Positions 5,770 through 7,211 of a DNA stretch of 7,211 nucleotides are shown piece by piece (within the stretch, counting starts at the first letter, position 1; the number at the start of each line of letters is the position of its first letter). The notes beneath the pieces are model-generated. The model was given only the letters and a program-made list of their open reading frames with translations, did not search any database and had not been told where the DNA came from. Source of the DNA: Xanthobacteraceae bacterium (GTDB lineage: Bacteria > Pseudomonadota > Alphaproteobacteria > Rhizobiales > Xanthobacteraceae); assembly GCA_025929595.1 (NCBI GenBank), contig JAICQA010000135.1, positions 1 through 7,211 on the forward strand. The letters are read 5' to 3'. The translations under genes and the position numbers were made by a program.

Positions 5770-7211
5770 ATGGCGATGGACGTGATGCATAGGCGCGGCG
5801 TGAGACTGCGCTGGCTTATGGCGATGGTCGTGGTCGTCGCGGCGCTGCCGATCTTCGCCCTGCATCTGGTGCGGCTACAGAGCGACAGCAACGCAGCGGT
5901 TGTGCGGGCCTATGAGGCTGCCGCCGATCTGGCCGCGGGCGGCGCGGCGGCACACGAGCGGGTCACCGAGCAAGCTCGCCAACTCCTTGAAGTACTGGCC
6001 GAGATTCCGGCCGTGCGGTCAGCCACCCTGCCCGAATGCGAAAGCATTCTGCGCACCATTCGGGAGAGCCGTTCGTGGCTCACCGGCATCTTCGTCACCG
6101 GGCCGGATGGCAAGGGTATCTGCGGCGATTCCCTGGCCGCACGGTCGCTCGACCTCAAGGACCGCCGGTATTTTCAGGAGGCGCGTGCGAGCGGCCATTA
6201 CGGCGTCAGCGACGTCGTGATTGGGCGCGTGTCCGGTGCTCATATTGTCGTAGCGATCTTGCCGATCCTGAACGGAAAGGGAGAACTCGCCGGCTCGGTG
6301 GGCGTCGGCATCAGTCTCGGCTGGATCAACCGCGTCGCGGCCGAGGCCAGTTCAAAATTCGGCGGGCTGTTGATCGCCTATGACAGGCTGGGCCAGATTA
6401 TTGCGTATCAACCGGGTACGCTCAGCGGCGTAGCGCTTCAGGGTCTGGCCAATTCACCGGCGATGGAACGGATCGTCGCCGAGAAGGCGACTACTTTCGA
6501 AGCGACCGACCCGGAAGGTGTCTTGCGGCTGTTCAGCGTGTCTCATATTTCGGAGTCGAATATCAGCGTGGCGATCGGGCTTGATCGTGCGAAAATCCTC
6601 GGACCCATTCAACGCAGCTTTTATCGCGCGCTGCTGTTTTTATTGTTGGTCACCGCCGTGTCGATTGGCGTTGCTCTTGCCGTCGCGGAATTCGGACTGA
6701 TGCGAGGCGTGCGAGCGCTCAAATCGGCTGCGTTGCGGCTAAAGGCCGGCAAGATGGGCGTGCGGGTGAAGCTGCCGAGCTTCGTCGCGGCTGAGTTGCA
6801 TGATCTCGCGGCGACGTACAATGCCATGACGGCCGAATTCGAGCGCCTAGCCTATCTCGACCGCCTCACCGGGTTGCCGAACCGCCGCTATCTCGAGCGG
6901 CACATGGCGCGGCGCGACGGAAGAACGGGCGAGACCCTCACGGGCCGCCATGCAGTGCTCGCCATCGATATCGACGGCTTCAAGCCCGTGAACGATACCC
7001 ATGGCCATGCGGTCGGTGATCGCGTGCTCACCGTCATCGCGCGTCGAATCGCGGCCTCGATCGACGAGCGCGGCCTGCTGTTTCGCGTCGGCGGCGACGA
7101 GTTCGTTGCGGTCGTACCGTTGAGCAAGTTGCAGACCCGCAACGACGCGCGCGCGATCGGCGAAGACGTTCGACAGGCCATGGAACAGGCGATTGAATTC
7201 GAGGGTCTGAC
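5770..7211 (+). CDS. Membrane diguanylate cyclase with Cache sensor, HAMP and GGDEF domains (3' end outside window)
   Basis: Frame 1 stays open to the window end, giving 480 complete codons with the C-terminus missing. A positive N-terminus is followed by TM1 (about 15-34), a periplasmic Cache-like sensor (about 36-284, with DLKDRRYFQEA at 129-138 and a later PILNGKGELAGSVGVGISL region), TM2 (about 287-306), HAMP (about 307-358) and a GGDEF domain from LDRLTGLPNRR (363-373). Active-site features are IDIDGFKPVNDTHGHAVGD (399-417; metal D400, base-contacting N408 and D417) and the signature GGDEF at 441-445, all intact, so it should make c-di-GMP from two GTP. The RxxD inhibitory site normally five residues before GGDEF is absent (D432, G435). 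An EAL domain could follow beyond the edge. The start is uncertain: ATGs at 5770, 5776 and 5785 are all possible, with AGGGA 12 nt before the first; a stop at 5716-5718 bars longer forms. Confidence 0.92.
   Translation, partial: MAMDVMHRRGVRLRWLMAMVVVVAALPIFALHLVRLQSDSNAAVVRAYEAAADLAAGGAAAHERVTEQARQLLEVLAEIPAVRSATLPECESILRTIRESRSWLTGIFVTGPDGKGICGDSLAARSLDLKDRRYFQEARASGHYGVSDVVIGRVSGAHIVVAILPILNGKGELAGSVGVGISLGWINRVAAEASSKFGGLLIAYDRLGQIIAYQPGTLSGVALQGLANSPAMERIVAEKATTFEATDPEGVLRLFSVSHISESNISVAIGLDRAKILGPIQRSFYRALLFLLLVTAVSIGVALAVAEFGLMRGVRALKSAALRLKAGKMGVRVKLPSFVAAELHDLAATYNAMTAEFERLAYLDRLTGLPNRRYLERHMARRDGRTGETLTGRHAVLAIDIDGFKPVNDTHGHAVGDRVLTVIARRIAASIDERGLLFRVGGDEFVAVVPLSKLQTRNDARAIGEDVRQAMEQAIEFEGL

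Noticed and set aside
5091..5792. Plus-strand open frame (233 codons) over mazG and the intergenic region
   Set aside because: It lies antisense to a clear mazG, runs into the GGDEF start region, and has no family features.

Overview
This window looks like chromosomal DNA of an alphaproteobacterium, most likely of the Hyphomicrobiales (Rhizobiales). The reasons are the high G+C coding sequence with strong third-position GC, the gene order ntrY-ntrX-D-amino-acid aminotransferase-hfq-hflX, an NtrX with no GAFTGA motif, and an Hfq with the alphaproteobacterial core. I see no mobile elements, tRNA, rRNA or CRISPR. Genus cannot be settled by reading alone.

Layout. 1-618 (+): C-terminal 205 residues of the sensor kinase NtrY. 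623-1999 (+): response regulator NtrX. 2013-2873 (+): PLP-dependent D-amino-acid aminotransferase. 2874-3038: leader region with a plausible sigma70-type promoter, a small hairpin and A-rich tracts before a good Shine-Dalgarno. 3039-3299 (+): hfq. 3300-4652 (+): GTPase hflX, starting with TTG directly after the hfq stop and in the same frame. 4658-5458 (-): mazG, convergent with hflX and 5 bp away. 5459-5769: 311-bp divergent intergenic region. 5770 to the window end (+): N-terminal 480 residues of a membrane-bound Cache-HAMP-GGDEF protein, cut off by the window edge.

How the genes work together. NtrY and NtrX form a membrane-sensor/regulator pair, and the aminotransferase gene is close enough to be cotranscribed with them. 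Hfq (sRNA chaperone) and HflX (ribosome-splitting GTPase) form a tightly packed post-transcriptional and stress unit with its own likely promoter. MazG removes aberrant or stress-related nucleoside triphosphates. The GGDEF protein probably converts a periplasmic signal into c-di-GMP and looks like an independent transcription unit.

Most of the window is a known, conserved neighbourhood, and I find no convincing new multi-gene system. The points most worth checking are the shortened, GAFTGA-less loop in NtrX, the zero-gap in-frame TTG junction between hfq and hflX, the hfq leader, and a palindrome overlapping a candidate promoter upstream of the GGDEF gene.
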